This document shows positions 53,101 through 64,000 of a stretch of 64,000 bases of DNA, in pieces (the stretch's first letter is position 1; every line of letters starts with the position of its first letter). The stretch comes from Apoda limacodes (lineage: Eukaryota; Arthropoda; Insecta; Lepidoptera; Limacodidae). The DNA lies in assembly GCA_946406115.1 (NCBI GenBank), contig OX291549.1, forward strand, positions 18,189,901 to 18,253,900, in the 5' to 3' direction. The translations under genes were made by a program, and so were the position numbers. A model generated the notes under the pieces. It was not told where the DNA came from. It saw only the letters and a list, made by a program, of their open reading frames with translations, and did no database searches.

Positions 53101-55215
53101 AATCTTAAAGAACGTATCCAATTTCTTGGCTCTACTACTATTGTACATAACTGTCGCGGCCCGCAAACGCAGCATAACCCGACGATAGTGAGTATGCGGG
53201 ACGAGGCGTAGCCGAGGCACGCATCACATAATCCGATTATGCTCAGTTGTGGCCAAGGCATGTATAGTGCTTTTCTCAAACATGCGTTGAAAAAAAAATA
53301 TTATATCGACAACTGTATTAACAATAATAAAAATAGTTTAGGTAATCTTACCGCCTATACGCCGCGTTCAAATGCTGATTTCTTATTTTACTTTTTTAAA
53401 TTAATTTAACGGCGCATTATTTTTGTTGTGCCAGTCCGAAATTTAAAAACAAAACTTAATGAGTTATCTCTTTAGCTATCGATGATGTAAAATGTAAATG
53501 CTCGGGTGTGAAAAAATTCCTTCAATTTTTAAGTATATAACATTTCGGGTCGCTCTCTGATACTGTACTGCAAGTACGATCTCAAAGAAGCTTGGCAAGA
53601 TATGGTCGCATATCGTAGCATGTTTGAGAAAACTCTTTTGACCTTTCACTAAATCTTCTCTTCTTAATTTTACCATAACTTCTTACTGTAAAAACCATAT
53701 AACTTTGGAACCCACTGCCCCTAACCATTAATTACCCTTTTTATATATTGTATAATGGTATTTAGTTTAGAAATTGTTTACACATTTATATAGATATAGA
53801 AATCATAATGATATTTATTTTTCGCCTCTTCAGCACCAAAAGGGTGGTTTTGCTGTTCAAAAACAGTGGGCAAAATCGATTTTTGCTGCGACTGTGAAAC
53901 AAAGTAATGTAACGGACGAATATTACCTTTTGGAATTTTGCGATACTAAAAAAAACACCGCGATAATTGGTTTAGAAACAAATTTATTTTAATGAAAAGC
54001 ATAACTACATTGCATTTTTTGATTGGTCTGTTTTCATTGTACTTAATATTTATGAATAATTTTTGTTTATTTAAAAAAAAATATGCTTTGTTTTCGATAA
54101 AAGTGTCATAGTAAATTTCTGAACGCACGTCTAAAAAAAAAGAAAGCGAAATGGCAAAGAACGGCTGAAAAGTCACGTGAAAAATATTATAAAGAATACG
54201 AATTGTTTAATAATTGGCTACTTTTAAAAGGTGCTAATGTTGAACAGAATAGTTAGTGTAGTATTTGTAAATTAGAATAAACTTATTGCTTAAAATGGCC
54301 GTCAGTATGTGTTCCTTGCCTAAGATTTATTTTTTCGCACTGACAGAGGTGAAAAGTTGTATGTTTTATACGAGAGCAAATTATTTTAGGTCTCGTGCCT
54401 TTAAACATCACAAATTCTTTTAATAGATTAATATATATATGTTTCTGTGCAATATAGAATACAATAATCAAATAATAATAATATAAAATTTATTCTACTT
54501 GATATCTCGTAATTGATTCAATACTTTTGATTTAGGTACAAGTACATTGTAATGATTTTAAATACTATACAAAATACCTACTAACACTTTAACAGTAGGT
54601 ATTAATTTTTTAAGCAGACGAAGTCGCAGGCAGAAGCTATTTTATTTATATTGATGATGTACCTAGGTCTTAAGTAGATAATTTTTTGGTTAACTAATCT
54701 AAATTAACGATTATTAAATTATTTAGTATCAAATATTATTTTCTTGCTTTGCAAAATTTCAAAGTTTATTATACCTATATACGTGCACTAAAGTGTTATA
54801 TGTATGAAAACGTACGTACTTACGGATGTGAAATATGTTTATTATTATAGGTTTCGGTCTCACAAACATAAATATCGCTCGACCACCTGTTTCAGAATTC
54901 TAACCTATTTATCGCTAAATAGTAGCAACAAACATTTTGGGTGTTTACGGGTTTGTGTTGCTTCAATTAGTTTAATTCGGCATTGAAAACGCACCACACG
55001 TCTATCTTTACAGTAACGTTAAAAATATTAGTGCTAAAAAAAATACGTACAGACAGACTTTGTAGTTTAATTCTCAATGTTCCGTCTATTGCGATACATT
55101 ATTTAAATATTTGTGTGTTTTGTGTGATTATTCAAAAAAGAATCAGAAGACAATATGGATTTTATTTTGATTTATTAGGTAAGTAAGCACATAAAAATAT
55201 TTATTACGTTTTATA
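53101..55215. other. No gene recognised
   Basis: A GC-richer patch at 53150-53250 ('cggcccgcaaacgcagcata', 'gggacgaggcgtagccgagg') and a 15-base inverted match 'ttctcaaacatgc' (53266, complement near 53620) hint at an element, but no boundaries are clear. A 72-codon frame at 53774-53992 (QKQWAKSIFAATVKQSNVTD) has no match I know. The rest is AT-rich. Confidence 0.45.
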
Positions 55216-55219
55216 CCCT

Positions 55220-56225
55220 CTCCAGACTCACGGCGAAAAGTCTCTGTGTGAAAGCTCGCCAAGACACTTCGTAAATATTAGGTCCTTACATATGAAATTG
55301 GTGGTTTATTGGAAAAAGCAAAACTTTTTTTTTTAACATTTTCTTTATTTAATCAATAAAACCGTTGTGATCTATGCACTTTTGCCATTTTATAGAGAGT
55401 TCAATGATTCCTTTGCTGAAAAAAATTGCGGGAGCGAGAATCAACAAAATCTTTGAAGGTGTTTTGGACTGCCTCAACTGAATTGAATTTTTTTCCAATC
55501 AAGAAACTATCCAAATTCCGAAAAAGTGGTAATCGGTTGAAGCAAGGTCCGGGGAGTATGGTGGGTGACGGAGACATTCCAATCCTAGCTCCTCTAGTTT
55601 CGCTAACGTCTGTTGTGCAGTGTATGGTCTAGCGTTGTCCTGAAGCGCAATGGGCTAGAGCGGTTGACGAATCGCGGCTAGCTCTTCCATCATAGTTTCC
55701 AATTGTCGGCAATACAGATCTGCCGTAATCGTCTGACCAGGTCTTAGGAAGCTGTAGTGGATGACACCAATGCTGGTACACCAGACACTAACCAGTACCT
55801 TAGTTTGAGTTAATTTTCGCTTGGGGCAGGATTTAGCCGGTTATCCTGAATTTAACCACTGTGATAAGCTTTAAACGTAATGTGTTTTCTTTTACAGTGG
55901 CATCTCCGTACACATCATTAATCTTTCGAGCTGTTTCTGCTGTGCTAGTGCCACAATGGCATTCGTATTCGAAAATAATGCGATATTTTATGTTTTCCAT
56001 ACGAAATAAAATTATTATAAGTAGGTACTAACACGTCCACTCAACTCCACTTTTCACGTCGCGGCACTGAGAATGAACAAAAATGTGATGGCGTTTTCTA
56101 TTCAACCCGAGAAATCCTTTGATTCGGGTCAAAAAACTAATATCGATCGTAGAACAGGTCAGAGCAAGAATGAGAAGGTGGGAAACCATTCACGCTTCTC
56201 GGGGCTTCTCGCCGTGAGTCTGGAG
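55220..56225. repeat. Inverted repeat pair enclosing the mariner remnant
   Basis: CTCCAGACTCACGGCGAAAAG (55220-55240; first 20 shown count) and CTTCTCGCCGTGAGTCTGGA with a final G (56205-56225) are complementary at 20 of 21 positions. Weaker pairing continues inward. They lie outside the mariner end at 55278, so they belong to the flanks or to an outer element. Confidence 0.65.
55278..56000 (-). pseudogene. mariner transposase, internally deleted
   Basis: On the - strand, the ATG at 55998-56000 begins MENIKYRIIFEYECHCGTST and continues AETARKINDVYGDATVKENT, the mariner N-terminal helix-turn-helix. After a deletion the frame resumes with KLTQTKVLVSVWCTSIGVIH, then QDNARPYTAQQTLAKLEELG, RHPPYSPDLASTDYHFFRNL and a C-terminal KWQKCIDHNGFID with TAA at 55349-55351. 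The second and third catalytic aspartates (QDNARP, SPDLASTDYH region) remain, but the block with the first is gone. About 650 bp of the usual 1040 bp of coding sequence survive. The downstream end TTAGGTCCTTACATATGAAA at 55278, preceded by TA, looks like the mariner terminal repeat; the other end is missing. Confidence 0.85.
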
Positions 56226-57654
56226 CGGCCATTACTAATAAGTAGGTACAGTTGGCTTATGTATAGAAAAGGAAAAGCAAACCGGTTAAGTGCGAGTCGG
56301 ACTGGCGTACCGAGATTAATAACTTATTCTTTTTACCCGACTGCGCCAGAAGGAAGGTTATAATTTTTGAGTGTATGTATGTATAATTCTTTGGCACGCT
56401 CTGTAGCCTTAACGGATTTTAGCTTTAGAGGTGTCGTAAGATTCGCCCCAGTATACATAACATTATTGAAAAAACAAAATGGCGGATTTTATGCGCTTCA
56501 GTGTGTGGTTTAAAAACTTTTTTTCCGGCTAAATTAAAACATACCTACTAATATTTAACTATAAGCAGGTGGGACGGGACTCATTTCAATGCAAGTTCAA
56601 ATACTTAGTGTACAAATTGCTCATATTATAGTAGTTCTGTTTGCTTATTTGGTAAATTTAGTTCTTAATGTTTTGCAGTCGGGATTGTTTATTTATTTAA
56701 ATATTTATTGATGACTTCCATGCCAATATTACCTAATTCATAATGGCTTAGGGCTACCTTGTTTTACGGATCACCTGTATTTTCTTTGCATGTATTATGT
56801 CGCAGTTGTATTATTCAGTCTCAGTCTTTGCATCGATTTTAATAAAATTTTACAGAAAGGTGTTTTATGAGACATTCTATTTCGTTTAGAAATTAGAAAA
56901 AACATTTTTTAAGGGTAGCTCGTCAAACATTCAACTAAGGCATGAAACATGTTTTTCGTGGGAATCATTGTGTCTCTGAATATGTATTTAAAAATGCATT
57001 TGTGGATGCTTAGTAACTATTTCATAAATGTATATTTTGCAAGTTATTGCTTCCAGTTGAAAAACACTTATTCCCCCTCTAACTTTTAAATCGCGTATTC
57101 TAAAATTCTGAAAAAAATATCACGGTTATAGAGCTTTATAAAATCTTTCAAATAAAATTAATATGAATAAATTTTCTTCACAAGTTTTGTAAAGATTTGC
57201 AAGGATTTTAATTCAACATGGATAGCTATCAATGTACGACGAAACCCACTTGGCCAGTTTTTTAACCATACAGGATGGTAAGAAATAGATCAAACACCAA
57301 CATTGACAGGTGTTCTGTGAATTTTAAGGTAAACCAAACGATAGTATTAACACATTTATCAGATAAACAGAACTGTGGTCGATATGTTTATTATTACGTA
57401 TCCACCGTTTAAGCATAGGGAGGTTCGCGTAGTTTTCATTGCATATTAAAAAGAAATATATATCCAACCATTGCGCTATTTATGTTAAAACCTACAAGAG
57501 GCACTATAAACAAACGTCACGTAACATATGAAATAATAGTTAAATATTATGTAACGTGCAATGTGTGCTATGTAATAGCCAGTAACTAAGTGAAGCCTAT
57601 ACCACAGAATAAAGAATAGTAGGTACTAGTACAGAATTTTGACTGAAGCGCAAA
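56226..57654. other. No gene; repeat fragments
   Basis: 'aaccggttaagtgcgagtcg' at 56280 and 'acccgactgcgccagaagga' at 56335 are fragments of the common repeats. The remainder is AT-rich and unremarkable. Confidence 0.45.
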
Positions 57655-58400
57655 GTTTTTTTGCCACTAAGGTGGCAACCAGCTTATGGTCCGCCTAATG
57701 GTAAGCGGTCACCGCAGCCTATGGACGCTTGCAATACCTGGGGCATCACTCGCACGTTGCGGATCCTTTAAAAAACTCATCTATTGAAGAACCCCATACT
57801 GTTGTCCAAAAAGTAAACCTTGGCAGGGAGCTCATTCCACAACCTAAGCGTTCGCGGGAGGAAGTTTCTCTGAAACCACACCGTACGTGACCATTTATGT
57901 TCTAAGGTGTGAGGATGAATTCCCTGCCAATAGCGAGCGGTGCGTTGGTAGAAAGTAGTCGTGGGCATCATTTTGAACAATTCTTCAGCGGTAGAACAGC
58001 GGTACATCCCATTCTACAAGCGGTAGAACATACACCGGGAGGCATAGTCTCTCCTCAGACAGAAGGATCACAGAAGGGTTCGATAAAGCTTGTGAGTTCG
58101 GGATCGTCGACGATTCTCTCAGCCCGACGTCGAACAGAGTCAAAAGGGTCGAGCTGGTATACGGGTGCACCCGCCCAGAGGTCGCAGCAGTACTCCATAT
58201 GGGGCCGGACTTGCGACTTGTAAAGCAGCAACCTCTGCCCTGAAGTGAAGTATTGCTTCGCTCTGTTGTTTACTCCAAGTTTTTTGGACGCTAGCTTCAC
58301 TTTATCTTGCAAATCTGAATATCTCGGAACATCCCTGGAGAAGTTTCCTAATGACTCAAAACATTTATAAGGTAGTTTCGTTTCCAAATAAGAAGAAAGT
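57655..58400 (-). mobile_element. LINE A, 5'-truncated antisense copy with coding end
   Basis: The - strand reads SDLQDKVKLASKKLGVNNRA, LLLYKSQVRPHMEYCCDLWA, DSVRRRAERIVDDPELTSFI, HRTARYWQGI-like sequence (RTARYWQGIHPHTLEHKW) and RNFLPRTLRLWNELPAKVYF, then the 3' UTR ending at about 57655 ('tttttttgccactaaggtgg' on the + strand). It aligns with 49130-49757 of the longest copy and is the better preserved version of this region. Two frameshifts. Confidence 0.85.
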
Positions 58401-58659
58401 TAGCTTATTATTGCTGTATCATTCATAGTCCTGACAGTTTTAACTTTTAACCGATAAATTTTTCGCTTTAACTGTAAACGAAATAAATGTATGGAACTGA
58501 CGCAGGCATCTTATTGCAAAAAGTCTCGAGGTCTCCAGAATCGGGAATTTAAGAGAAAAATGCACGGAAGTGGTCTTAATACTCGTAATAGTGCTGAAAT
58601 ACATTTTACTTACGAATTCATGAGCCTGGCGTACTCGACAGCAGGAGCATATTTTAAGA
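58401..58659. other. No gene recognised
   Basis: AT-rich spacer. Confidence 0.4.
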
Positions 58660-58860
58660 TTTTTTTTCATAAGACTGTACGCATGCTTTTAATATACTTA
58701 CTAGCTGGCACGGAATACTATATTCTGCCCTTTTCGTTAATGGCAGTGGTGGCTGGATGCGGAAGGCAGAGGACCAGGAGAAATCGCTCGCCATGGAGAA
58801 GGGTTGTTCAGCAGTGGCCCACCAAGCTGATATGATGATGATGATGAACATATATGATGA
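58660..58860 (+). mobile_element. RTE-like LINE 3' end with ATG-type tail
   Basis: The frame ending VVAGCGRQRTRRNRSPWRRV followed by VQQWPTKLI and TGA resembles the last residues of RTE-type LINEs (R-x-R-W…W-R…Y-V-Q-Q-W). It is followed immediately by 'atgatgatgatgatgaac', the tandem trinucleotide tail common to such elements in Lepidoptera. The exact clade is uncertain. Confidence 0.55.
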
Positions 58861-59678
58861 TCAGACAAACGTTAACGGATTTAATTGATCTTATACCTAC
58901 CTACATCCGTTATTAGGGTTCCGTATCTCAAAAGAAAAAACGGAAACCTCATGGAATCACTTCCTCTGTCGGCTTTTCATACCTTTTTACTCTGAAACGT
59001 GTGGAGTGTAGACGTATCAAGTTATAACTAATAGCATAATGCTAATATCAAGTCTACTGTTCCTTGGAGCTGCAAAAAAAGCTTCGAATTCAAAGCAATA
59101 AAAAATTTCGGCTATTGACGCCGCATATTTTGACACTCGCAATTAGTAAAATTCGGGTACATCCTGCTAATCTGAAACCACGAATTATGGTAACCACAAG
59201 TAGTGAAAAAAACCAAAAAAATAAAAACGATAATTTTTGCCTCTCCCAAGATAAATATAAAATGTAAAACGTTATAAAAGGGTTGTGACTTTGTGACATG
59301 TTTATTCATTATTCTTATGGTTTTGCTTAGAATAAATTAATAAATAAGTTTATATAATACCTTAACATAAATGCGACAAGCTTATTTCTGATGTTGTGAC
59401 TAACCATCGAATTACCAACCAATGACTTGATGAAGGCGACAGGTAGTCAGAGGGTCGGCAAAGGACTTAAGATACTGCTTATCCCAATAGAGAGTTTCCA
59501 CGAAAAAAAAATTTCAGGCAGCTCAAAGTCAAGTCAAAAATCATAAGTTTCTTTTAAAACGCAGAATCGTCAAAACTATTGGCCACTATTCCCTCACAGG
59601 CAGCAACGGGGGGACTCGATTCTTGCTACATTGAAGGTGGAGGGACAGATAATAAAATATTCCTAATGGTTACTTTTT
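58861..59678. other. No gene; GGGTTCCGTA end fragment
   Basis: 'ttattagggttccgtatctc' at 58911 with 'aaaagaaaaaacgg' is the complement of the end of the repeat at 20950-20990. No coding feature. Confidence 0.45.
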
Positions 59679-59880
59679 AACCGACTTCAAAAATTGAGGA
59701 GGCTCTCAAATCGGTTGTGTTTTTTTATTTTTTGTTACCTCAGAACTATGTCAATTATGAACCGATTTGGATTTACATATAGGGAAGGGTTAACCCACAG
59801 ATTGGTTCCATTTAAATTTAGTAAGGATTAGTCCAAGTAAACCAGAGCTAGGTAAGAAAATGTCTCAGTTGTATAATTCT
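59679..59880 (+). repeat. ACCGACTTC repeat copy
   Basis: 'aaccgacttcaaaaattgag' with 'gaggctctcaaatcggttgt' and 'tatgaaccgatttggattta': a diverged copy of the repeat at 5203. Confidence 0.65.
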
Positions 59881-59929
59881 AGACTAAGATTATTTAGTCG
59901 ACCGTCTACCGAACTCTACTTCGCGACTG

Positions 59930-60225
59930 CCTACGCAAGTTTCTGCGTGAGCCCGACTCGCATTTGTTATTTTTTACACTAAATCACCCCACTCGCACAA
60001 GCCCTTTTTACACTATGTCACCCGACTAGCACTTGATCCTTTGGTATCTACAGTAAATCGTCCGGCTCGTACTTGACCTTTTTTTACACTAAATTACCCA
60101 TATGAGCTGAGACTCCTTCAGAGTCTTGCCCCAAGAGCCCGGTTGAGCAGTAATGGCTGCATCAGCCAACTGCAAAGTCAGTCAGAAAACTAAATTACCC
60201 AACTCGCAAAAGACCTTTTAACATG
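59930..60225. repeat. Degenerate tandem array of short units
   Basis: Units of the form 'tttttacactaaatcacccc' followed by 'actcgcac(aa/tt)g(a)cc' recur at about 59969, 60005, 60050 (partial), 60078 and 60188, at uneven spacing (35-110 bp). The unit combines the antisense head of the GTGCGAGTC repeat with an A/T-rich linker. Confidence 0.6.
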
Positions 60226-61069
60226 AAATGCTTTCACTATTTCTGTTTTCGTTTTCTATAAGGTTTTTTGATAGAGATACATTACAACGAAGTGTGGTAC
60301 TACTGGTTTTCCACTAGTACCACCATTGAAGTTATTTCTTATAGGGGTACTACTAAGAATCGATTTACCACCCACTAGTACCGAGAGAACAACAACGAAG
60401 GGGTACTTCTTGTAATAAAGGGCAATTTCGCATGCATTGTGCCACGTGATAATACAACAACATACATACATATATTTAAACTTTTGGCAAACTTCTCAGC
60501 GTTTCGTGCTGAAATTTTGCATGCATGCTGTTTCTGTTTGTCTGTGAGTTCCATCTTTTTTAGTTTATTTTATCATCTCGACATTCAAGATACATTATTA
60601 TAAAAAAGCTTTCAATTAAAAATCTTTTTTTAGTTGTTAAGATTTATTAATAATTATTTAATTTGAAAAGTGTAAGATTATCAGTATTATAATAGCATAA
60701 TTATTATTTATTTTTCTCGAAATATGTTTTCACAAATTTATTGACGTGGGACACGTCTGTCGGGCGCGACTAAAAGTAATCTATAGAACACTTGCTTTCC
60801 ACTCTAATGCCTCCTCTAATCAACAACTGTCAGATCGGCGACACGTATAAAATCATATTAGCTATTTCTCATTTCAGTGAACATTTGTTCTATTTTATTG
60901 CAATTTTATTGACACACTTTACTTTTGACAATCCTAATTGTATAAGATGTCCAGTAAACAAAGTTAGTAAGTAAGTAGTTGTAAGTTTTGTAAAGCGAAA
61001 GGTTAGACTTTAGCTATCTTTGTGTTAAATAAAAAAATATTATAAAAAGCATTTGAAAACCGCGCTTCT
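60226..61069. other. No gene recognised
   Basis: A patch of related short motifs ('ggtactactggttttccact', 'ggggtactactaagaatcga', 'ccactagtaccgagagaaca', 60296-60400) suggests an eroded small repeat. Otherwise AT-rich. Confidence 0.4.
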
Positions 61070-61236
61070 AAAAATTTACTAAAAAGTAGAAAATAAGTCC
61101 CATATACATCACGGAGCAAAAAGGCGTCGGCTCTTTTCGGCTGTATGTTTTTGCTGTATGATAGTTGAAAAGTGTTTACGCTTTTTTTGCTCTGTGATGT
61201 AGGGGGGCTTATCTTCTACTTTTTAGTAAAGTTTTT
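61070..61236. mobile_element. Fold-back MITE (167 bp) with ~57-bp inverted arms
   Basis: The left arm 61070-61126 (starts AAAAATTTACTAAAAAGTAG) and the right arm 61179-61236 are inverted copies with about seven mismatches and one length difference. They include 'acatcacggagcaaaaa' paired with 'tttttgctctgtgatgt'. The loop is about 52 bp and non-coding. A transcript through it would form a long hairpin. No clear target duplication was seen. Confidence 0.8.
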
Positions 61237-63350
61237 GGTTGGATGATCGTTGACGATTTTGTGTACACTTGGCTAGAGGCTCTTGTACTATAAACAGTTT
61301 GCGCGCATCTAGCTGTAAAATCGCTCTCAACGCCTCGCTGATTGCATGACAACTGTTGTCATATCACCCAATACTGATTTAGCCTAAATTAAAATTGGAA
61401 CACAAAAAAAAAGGTTATGAGCTAAAAATTTAATTAAAGTAATGAAAGCCCCGGGCGGTTTTAATTACCCTGTGTCGCGTTTTACCTTTTTAATCGAAAA
61501 ATACCACTCTATGAAAATGTATAAAGGTATATTTTTAATTAAAAATTCTATGGAATTTTGGAGAATTATCACTTACCCAAGATTTTGTAGACGTACTTTA
61601 TACTCAAGTATGTTATGTATGTATAGACTGTGTACAAAATCTAAAACACGGCAATCCAATTACTACTATTTTTTTGATGATTTGATTGATAGTCGATAAG
61701 TCGTTATAACACACATCACTAGACTACACTAGACGTAGTCATTTCTCCTACTTTAAAAAAGTTACTCTACTATGGTCATTACTCTATGAGCGGGGAAATC
61801 CCGACGCGCATTCGACATATATTTGCGAACACTTCATTGTTTATGGTAATTGGTCGGTAGCTAGGTATTATTTTATTCATTCATTTCTTGAAAAGAACTT
61901 AAATTAAAAATATATACTTACTGCTGTTTATTTAATTAAATAAGTGTGGTGTGGTGTGGTGTGTGAGTAAAGCATTAACGTGGATAGTGAGGAAGAAGGG
62001 CCGTGTACTCCAAAACAGGTAAAGATACGATAAGATATGAAGGAGAAAAATAAATATAAACTCAACAAAGAAGAAGAAGATATTTTGGATACGATAAGAA
62101 ATTTATATGATGACTGTGAAGAATAATATTTTTATGTCGTGTTTAATCTTACGTGTTAATTTAAAATAAAGAAAAATGTACACGGCAATTTTGTAGTTTT
62201 TATTTCAAAACACAGCAATCCGGATCCAAAAACACGGCAACTTAAAATTTCGAAATGGCAACCCTGGTAAGTACTACATAAGACGTTTTTTATGTATGTG
62301 CAATTTTCGCATAGTTTGTCGCGGACACAAACTTGTATGCATTATGGTATTTTTTGGATGTGTCAAGATATTGAAAATATCTGTAATAATAGACCAAAAC
62401 ATAGTTTTGTAATGGATAAGGGCAAGACACAGGTAATAAAACACTACATTGACATAAGACACTTACATAAAACATTTTTTTGTCGAATTTTTTTTTTGCG
62501 CACCCTTGTGTGGTATTTCGTTGGATAGGGCTACAAAATTATACAACATGTATTATGTATACATAATGTATTATATTTCTATGCATACATAATGTATAAA
62601 TATTATAGCAAAAAATCATTGATGAACAAAATAATAATAAATAATATTGGAAAATAAAAGGATAAGAAAGACTGACATTGGTTACGTACAGTCATTTCCT
62701 AAAGTGCATGCAAAGTGTAAAGGTTAAAATTGTGTGAAGCCATTCTGTGAATCTCGCACCCACACATTAACATTATGAGAACTGTCAATAATATTAACCT
62801 TAAATCGACTAAATTAGGTTTATTTTTCTGTATACTAACCAGTTTATTTAAACTGTTCTTCTATCTTTTGGTTTCTTAACCTAACAAATTAATTAGGTGT
62901 AAACTGCAGTGTTGTTCTACATACGTATTGTTTATTTTCGCCCGTTAGTGTAGGTAGGCGCTGCGACTTAATCCAGCGAGCCTATGGTTCAAATCATGCT
63001 AATTCCGTATTGAGTATTCTTGTTAGGAATAACTTTTTTTTTTATGTTTTGACATCTAGTTCTCTCTGAAAAGGACTTTTTTGTTTTGTTTGCAAGAATT
63101 AAAACACATGCAATCAAATAAAAATGGTTTTTATTAAAATTTTATAAATCATAAATAATGTTTTTGATAAATGTCTCTTTTTCTATATATATATTTCCTA
63201 TGGTTATAGCTTAAGTATTCGTTTCCGTTATGAAAAGAAAATTGAAACTTAACCATAAGAATAAAAAAATACAACAAAGTAAAAAAAAATATTTTATGTC
63301 TTAAATATATTGAAATGTAAAATAATATCTGTAAGAAAAATAGTACTTAT
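61237..63350. other. No gene recognised; small repeats
   Basis: GTGTG pentamer run at 61944-61964. A 29-codon frame at 62038-62127 (MKEKNKYKLNKEEEDILDTI) follows 'gatagtgaggaagaagggcc' and a GTAAAG; it could be an eroded exon but is too short to call. There is a near-perfect palindrome around 62547-62570 (ATGTATTATGTATACATAAT, first 20), and a tRNA-like stretch 'agcctatggttcaaatcatg' at 62980. Nothing else is recognised. Confidence 0.45.
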
Positions 63351-63621
63351 TTTTAGGGTTCCGTACCCAAAGGGTAATTAGCGGAACCCTATTACTAAGG
63401 CTCCGGCTGTATCTCATGAACCGTGATAGTTGGACAGTTGAAATTTTCACAGAAGATATATTTCTGTAATAACAAATACTAAAAAATAGAATAAAATAAA
63501 TATTTTTTTATTTTAAATTAAATATTACAAAATATTTAGTTATATATAGTTTTTTGCCGTTTTTATAGATACTGGTACGGAACCCTTCGTGCGCGAGTCC
63601 GACTTGTACTTGGCCGATTTT
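63351..63621 (-). repeat. GGCCAAGTGCGAGTC…GGGTTCCGTA repeat, antisense copy of ~270 bp
   Basis: It runs from 'ttttagggttccgtacccaa' (63351) to 'tccgacttgtacttggccga' (63597-63616), so both ends of the repeat are present. 'ctgtatctcatgaaccgtga' (63409) and 'tttttgccgtttttatagat' (63552) are typical internal blocks. It abuts the stop codon of the transposase fragment that follows. Confidence 0.75.
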
Positions 63622-64000
63622 TTAGTATTTAATATAACCTCCATTATTTTCAATCACAGCAAGCAAGCGCCGCCGCATAGATCCGACTATATTAAAACAG
63701 ATATCCTCTAATATTATTCCAAATTTCTAAACAGTGAGCCTCTAATGACTCTGTAGTTCTTTCATTTCGGATGTCCCATTTTTGCACCATCAAACCCAAA
63801 GGTTTTCTATGGGATTTAATCTGGTGATTTTGCAGGTCAAGGAATAACATTAATGTCCGGCGTTGAGTACACCAATCCTGCACTATATGCGCTCGATGCA
63901 CAGGACAGTTATCATGCATAAACTGTATTTGTGGCATATCAGCTAGTGGATAAACAGACCGCGCTGTTGGCAACATGATCTCGTCTAACACTTCGACATA
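63622..64000 (-). pseudogene. Tc1-like transposase C-terminal fragment, cut by window end
   Basis: From the window edge on the - strand: EIMLPTARSVYPLADMPQIQ, FMHDNCPVHRAHIVQDW (second catalytic Asp), a frame-disturbed stretch where the D-L-N-P-x-E-N-L-W motif should be (GLMVQKWDIRNERTTESLEA follows), and, after a frame change near 63690, SMRRRLLAVIENNGGYIKY with TAA at 63622-63624. It is related to, but clearly different from, the element at 35690-36694 (same tail motif G-G-Y). Upstream parts are outside the window. Confidence 0.8.

Noticed and set aside
53774..53992. 72-codon ORF with QKQWAKSIFAATVKQSNVTD
   Set aside because: Amino acid composition looks normal, but nothing else supports a gene; left as unexplained.
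62038..62127. 29-codon Lys/Glu-rich frame next to a donor-like GTAAAG
   Set aside because: Too short and without an acceptor or partner exon.
1..64000. CRISPR arrays, operons, rRNA, prophage
   Set aside because: No evenly spaced repeats with unique spacers, no ribosome-binding-site patterns and no rRNA sequence; the DNA is clearly eukaryotic nuclear.

Overview
This is a nuclear genomic window from an insect, almost certainly a lepidopteran (butterfly or moth). It is AT-rich, its host genes are split by introns or spaced many kilobases apart, and it is packed with decayed transposable elements. Several repeats are ones I recognise from memory as typical of Lepidoptera: the repeat that opens near GGCCAAGTGCGAGTC and closes with GGGTTCCGTA, the ACCGACTTCAAAAA repeat, tRNA-headed SINEs, and a LINE family whose 3' end reads 'cttaccatcaggcggaccgt...ttgccacc...ggtataaaaaaa'. 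There is no prokaryotic organisation, no CRISPR array and no rRNA.

Host genes are few. (1) Positions 1-76 look like the last coding bases of a gene that lies mostly outside the window. (2) A three-exon gene for a secreted Thr/Ser-rich protein of about 202 residues runs from 17237 to 24492 on the + strand; its first intron (5.4 kb) is full of repeats. (3) A single-exon malectin gene (ER membrane lectin, 264 residues) lies at 29573-30367 on the - strand and is the most secure host gene. (4) Two exons (37438-37678 and 42503-42571, + strand) appear to be the 3' end of a Lys-rich nuclear-type protein gene, with a hAT transposon in the intron between them. (5) A 95-codon zinc-finger-like ORF at 42909-43196 may be a gene or an element remnant.

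Most of the rest is mobile DNA. 0.8-7.3 kb: a decayed LINE, a BEL/Pao fragment and a second LINE. 9-16 kb: LINE 3' ends, nested repeats and an antisense BEL/Pao pol remnant (reverse transcriptase, zinc-binding region, integrase). 17-26 kb: SINEs, MITEs and tandem repeats in and around the secreted-protein gene. 35-42 kb: a hAT MITE, a Tc1/mariner-type element with one internal stop codon, and a complete hAT element with an open 839-codon transposase. 43-52 kb: an inverted repeat pair, a SINE nested in one of its arms, a second hAT element with a LINE nested inside it, and a GC-rich hAT MITE. 55-64 kb: a deleted mariner, more LINE 3' ends, a fold-back MITE and a second Tc1/mariner-type fragment cut by the window end.

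The strongest structural signal is a set of six hAT-superfamily insertions. In each, I could read terminal inverted repeats and flanking 8-bp target duplications directly (one perfect, four with one mismatch, one with two). Clade names for LINEs, identity of repeats with published families, and the names of the less obvious genes are from memory and unverified.
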